From NCBI GenBank assembly GCA_003517945.1, contig DOZP01000230.1, positions 483-9,169 of the forward strand: DNA of 8,687 nucleotides, written 5' to 3'. Positions within the stretch are counted from its first letter, which is position 1. Each line of letters opens with the position of its first letter. A program made the translations under genes and the position numbers. Source of the stretch: Porphyromonadaceae bacterium. GTDB taxonomy: Bacteria; Bacteroidota; Bacteroidia; Bacteroidales; Tannerellaceae. The notes under the pieces were generated by a model, which worked only from the letters and a program-made list of their open reading frames with translations, was not told the DNA's origin and made no database searches. Below are positions 7,119-8,687 of the stretch, one piece after another.

Positions 7119-7594
7119 ATTACTCCTTTTATTTCAATATTCAAAATATCCATTAGAGATTTATATTTTTCCCCTTTGCAGGAAATAGTCATCAAGCGAC
7201 TATCATCACCGTTAATACATAAAGAGATTGAAATGTACTCATCAAAATAAGACATAAATTTGCCTCCCCATTCTATCAATGTAACAGACTGATTAAAATA
7301 ATCATCTAATCCTAAATCAATGAATTCATTGATAGTTGAAATTCTGTATAAATCAATATGCAATAAAGCATACATATCTGTTCTGTAAAAATTAGCAATA
7401 CTAAAAGTAGGACTGGTCACGATGTCTTTTGAATCCAAACTTTCAACAAACCATTTGGTGAAATGAGTTTTACCTGCCCCCAAATCACCATCTAAAATAA
7501 GAACATCTCCGACATGACAATTCTTTGCGATTTTTGCCGCCACTCTTTTAGTCTCACTTTCAGTCTTTAGCACTACCTGAAAACTATTACTCAT
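7112..7594 (-). CDS. tsaE: t6A biosynthesis ATPase TsaE
   Basis: 160 residues, full family length. TsaE is a small P-loop ATPase that binds the TsaB-TsaD complex and resets it between rounds of tRNA modification. The Walker A loop GDLGAGKT is at 36-43, TSPTF (the switch-like threonine region) at 60-64, HIDLYR with D81 at 79-84, and LIEWG at 106-110; all active residues expected in the family are present. It is the first gene of the minus-strand series: upstream lies a 565-base non-coding stretch with a possible promoter, downstream it overlaps tsaB by 7 bases. Hand counts of three 60-base lines in the gene give 15-20 G+C (25-33 %), much lower than lines in the radical SAM, ClC and sprA genes. 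Family assignment is secure; the sequence looks unlike the usual Bacteroidales TsaE as I remember it. Confidence 0.93.
   Translation of the reverse strand: MSNSFQVVLKTESETKRVAAKIAKNCHVGDVLILDGDLGAGKTHFTKWFVESLDSKDIVTSPTFSIANFYRTDMYALLHIDLYRISTINEFIDLGLDDYFNQSVTLIEWGGKFMSYFDEYISISLCINGDDSRLMTISCKGEKYKSLMDILNIEIKGVIC
7123..7130 (-). promoter_or_regulatory. Shine-Dalgarno site for tsaB
   Basis: AAAAGGAG lies 4 bases before the tsaB ATG at 7118, within the final Lys-Gly-Val codons of tsaE. Together with the 7-base gene overlap it fixes the tsaB start. Confidence 0.5.
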
Positions 7595-7626
7595 AAAAGT
7601 AAGAATATGAAATTACAATCATACTG

Positions 7627-7634
7627 CAAATATC
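7627..7634 (-). promoter_or_regulatory. Possible -7 element for the tsaE operon
   Basis: GATATTTG on the minus strand differs by one base from the Bacteroidota -7 consensus TAnnTTTG and lies 33-40 bases before the tsaE ATG, which would give a leader of roughly 25 bases. A convincing TTTG -33 box is not visible at the expected spacing, only T-rich sequence. Confidence 0.25.
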
Positions 7635-7699
7635 GGAAAAAAATAATAATAAAGCGAATCGGCAATTGAAAAATTAGAAACGACAGTGACTAAACGAAT

Positions 7700-7716
7700 G
7701 GGAGGAAATACTTCCC
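7700..7716. other. Short GC-rich hairpin, possible terminator
   Basis: GGGAGG-AAATA-CTTCCC can form a 6-pair stem (one G-U pair) with a 5-base loop. The right arm can instead pair as CCC-GAA-GGG with the following bases, which are then followed by five T (7724-7728), so two alternative folds exist. On the plus strand this resembles a weak terminator or attenuator, but no plus-strand gene precedes it. It lies about 105 bases upstream of tsaE, outside the proposed leader. Confidence 0.25.
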
Positions 7717-7932
7717 GAAGGGGTTTTTCCACAAGCAGACAAGAAAAGAAAGCGTATTATACACATAATAATCTATTTCTTTTTTCAACCCGAATATACA
7801 CTATAAATCAATACATTTCACAACATTTGTATAGAAATGAATATTCCTGTAGCTCTTCACTTGTAGAACTTTGTATGGTATTTCTTCCGGTTTTGTATAA
7901 TTCGATATAGTAACCGATCATAAAAAGCAGAT

Positions 7933-7940
7933 TATCTTTG
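7933..7940 (+). promoter_or_regulatory. Perfect -7 consensus on the plus strand
   Basis: TATCTTTG matches the Bacteroidota -7 consensus TAnnTTTG exactly. A TTTG -33 box is not found at 19-21 bases upstream (the nearest is about 37 bases away at 7892-7895). It is followed immediately by the palindrome ATCATA-AA-TATGAT (7942-7955). It would transcribe toward the structured region at 7976-8107. Confidence 0.25.
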
Positions 7941-7975
7941 TATCATAAATATGATCTGAAAATAAAAAGGTGTAC

Positions 7976-8107
7976 GGCCCGTGAGGGTCAATGTTCGAAA
8001 AGCAGTGGAAAGCTATGAACAACATATTAAGACATTTTTCATTATTATATTCATTTACAATTCATTACATAATTCACAAAGCTTTCCGCTTCGCTTTTCG
8101 CTTTTTC
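7976..8107 (+). ncRNA. Possible structured RNA: GNRA-capped stem plus long imperfect hairpin
   Basis: Two structures are stacked. First, GGCCC-GTGA-GGGTC (7976-7989) forms a 5-pair stem (one G-U) capped by a GUGA loop of the stable GNRA class. Second, CGAAAAGC (7996-8003) pairs with GCTTTTCG (8093-8100) and GGAAAGCT (8007-8014) pairs with AGCTTTCC (8080-8087), separated by an internal loop AGT/GCTTC, with TGAA/TTCA (8016-8019/8073-8076) able to extend it. The closing arm is followed by CTTTTT (8101-8106), as in an intrinsic terminator on the plus strand, and a perfect -7 box lies upstream at 7933. This could be a small RNA of roughly 160 bases. Alternatives are a remnant of a small inverted-repeat element or the terminator region of sprA read on the other strand. 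It matches no RNA family I know. Confidence 0.3.
7996..8100. repeat. Imperfect inverted repeat, about 18-20-base arms
   Basis: The left arm occupies 7996-8014 and the right arm 8080-8100, with 16 paired positions in two 8-base blocks and a loop of 65 AT-rich bases between the arms. The pairing is directly visible in the sequence. What the repeat does is unknown. Confidence 0.6.
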
Positions 8108-8159
8108 CTGAATTTTCCCGCTCTTTTGTAAATAATACCCCGGCGGTCTTTATGCATTA

Positions 8160-8687
8160 TTATTCGTTAAGCGAAATCTGGATACTTACGCCATAATTGG
8201 AATTAGACGTTGGGAAAGAAGTGCTTGAAACCAACGGCTCACTGATCTGAAGATCGTAATACGCCCGCAAAGTAACTTTTCTGCTGAATGCATAATCGGC
8301 TGAAAACTGTATCATTTTGGAGACCGTTCCCTGTGTCGCCTGTGTATATCCGTCGTCCAGTTTACGGAGAAGCGATAATGCTTTCCGGTAGGTGTAATCC
8401 AGACGTACTGTAAGATCATTGCTGAATTCGCCTTTCTTTTTAAGTTTGAGTACCTTATTAAATTCTGCGTATTTATAGCCGAGACTGACGGTAATATCAT
8501 CCGTAAACGCCTCTACCATCTGATAAGATGTAACATTCAGGTTAATCGTACGCGCTTTTCCGTATTTTGTACCTGCCGTTATATTATTCAGGAAAGTAGC
8601 ATCAAGCCCAAGCAGAGGATTGAAACCCTCCGTCAATGTGACCGAAGCGATCTCATAGCCCATCGAAGGAACCGGCGCATTATTCCT
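8160..8687 (-). CDS. sprA: SprA/Sov type IX secretion translocon, C-terminal end (5' part outside window)
   Basis: The frame is open to the right edge (base 8687 starts an Arg codon), so the ATG at 8663 is internal and only about the last 175 residues are seen. SprA is a very large outer-membrane beta-barrel (over 2,000 residues in known members) forming the protein-conducting channel of the type IX secretion system and, in gliding species, needed for motility. Recognisable end features: TLTEGFNPLLGLDATF near the start of the visible part, repeated alternating beta-strand patterns such as DITVSLGYKY and DLTVRLDYTYRKA, then ISEPLVSSTSFPTSNSNYGV and a short final strand ISLNE, matching the conserved SprA/Sov terminus in which a final TSFP-type loop precedes the last strand. 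Two stop codons in tandem follow. Base composition (about 43-48 % G+C in hand-counted lines) is like that of the other core genes. It marks the host as a T9SS-bearing Bacteroidota member. Confidence 0.85.
   Translation of the reverse strand, partial: RNNAPVPSMGYEIASVTLTEGFNPLLGLDATFLNNITAGTKYGKARTINLNVTSYQMVEAFTDDITVSLGYKYAEFNKVLKLKKKGEFSNDLTVRLDYTYRKALSLLRKLDDGYTQATQGTVSKMIQFSADYAFSRKVTLRAYYDLQISEPLVSSTSFPTSNSNYGVSIQISLNE

Larger units (their letters stand above)
7595..8159. other. Gene-free stretch between tsaE and sprA
   Basis: These 565 bases hold no believable protein gene; two plus-strand frames of about 70 codons (from 7686 and 7981) are rich in Ser, Phe, Ile and Tyr and resemble no family. 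The stretch contains the tsaE promoter region, two hairpins and an imperfect long inverted repeat (entered separately). The 3' end of sprA (stop at 8160-8162, followed by a second TAA) must terminate somewhere here, but there is no clear simple hairpin plus T-tract directly after it on the minus strand. No tRNA, CRISPR repeat or IS end was recognised. Confidence 0.6.

Noticed and set aside
7686..7910. 74-codon plus-strand frame starting with GTG
   Set aside because: Composition (Ser, Tyr, Phe, Asn) matches random AT-rich sequence, with no family resemblance and no plausible signal before the start.
7993..7999. GTTCGAA, as in the T arm of a tRNA
   Set aside because: The flanking bases do not form a T stem and no acceptor or anticodon arm can be built around it.
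8093..8106. T-rich end as a terminator for sprA
   Set aside because: The T-run follows the hairpin on the plus strand only; for minus-strand sprA transcripts the run would precede the hairpin as A residues, so it is not a standard terminator for that gene.
7981..8196. 71-codon plus-strand frame starting with GTG
   Set aside because: Its start codon is the loop of the GNRA stem, it runs through both arms of the inverted repeat and into sprA antisense, and it has no family resemblance.

Overview
The window looks like a chromosomal piece of a Bacteroidales-type bacterium (phylum Bacteroidota). The two edge genes are the best evidence. The right edge carries the C-terminal end of SprA/Sov, the giant outer-membrane translocon of the type IX secretion system, which is restricted to Bacteroidota. 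The left edge carries the end of a small putative lipoprotein, followed with an 8-base overlap by a radical SAM/SPASM enzyme. That pair is the Bacteroidetes 'rSAM/lipoprotein system', whose chemistry is unknown. Genus cannot be fixed from this sequence.

Layout. Positions 1-1485 (plus strand): lipoprotein tail, then the radical SAM enzyme. Positions 7594 down to 1474 (minus strand): six genes in one direction, in transcription order tsaE, tsaB, tsaC, tsaD, a polyprenyl glycosyl-1-phosphate transferase, and a ClC chloride channel/transporter with two CBS domains. The ClC gene runs tail-to-tail into the radical SAM gene with a 12-base overlap. Positions 7595-8159 hold no convincing gene, but contain a possible promoter for tsaE and a structured stretch (GNRA-capped stem plus a long imperfect inverted repeat) that may be a small RNA or a terminator-like element. 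Positions 8160-8687 (minus strand): 3' end of sprA.

How the genes work together. TsaC makes threonylcarbamoyl-AMP from threonine, bicarbonate and ATP. TsaD, held by TsaB and reset by the ATPase TsaE, moves the threonylcarbamoyl group onto A37 of ANN-decoding tRNAs. All four proteins for bacterial t6A synthesis are therefore encoded side by side, which is not the usual scattered arrangement I know from Bacteroidales. The protein sequences do not resemble the usual Bacteroidales versions as I remember them. tsaE and tsaB are also markedly AT-rich (25-33 % G+C in hand-counted lines of tsaE, against about 45-60 % in many lines of the flanking genes). I infer a horizontally acquired, self-contained t6A operon, possibly a second copy beside native genes. 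The downstream sugar-phosphate transferase (first membrane step of capsule or exopolysaccharide assembly) and ClC protein are coupled to each other by a 3-base gap. Whether they share a transcript with the t6A genes is unknown.

The most interesting items are the complete, atypical t6A operon, the orphan-chemistry radical SAM/lipoprotein pair, and the possible structured RNA between tsaE and sprA.
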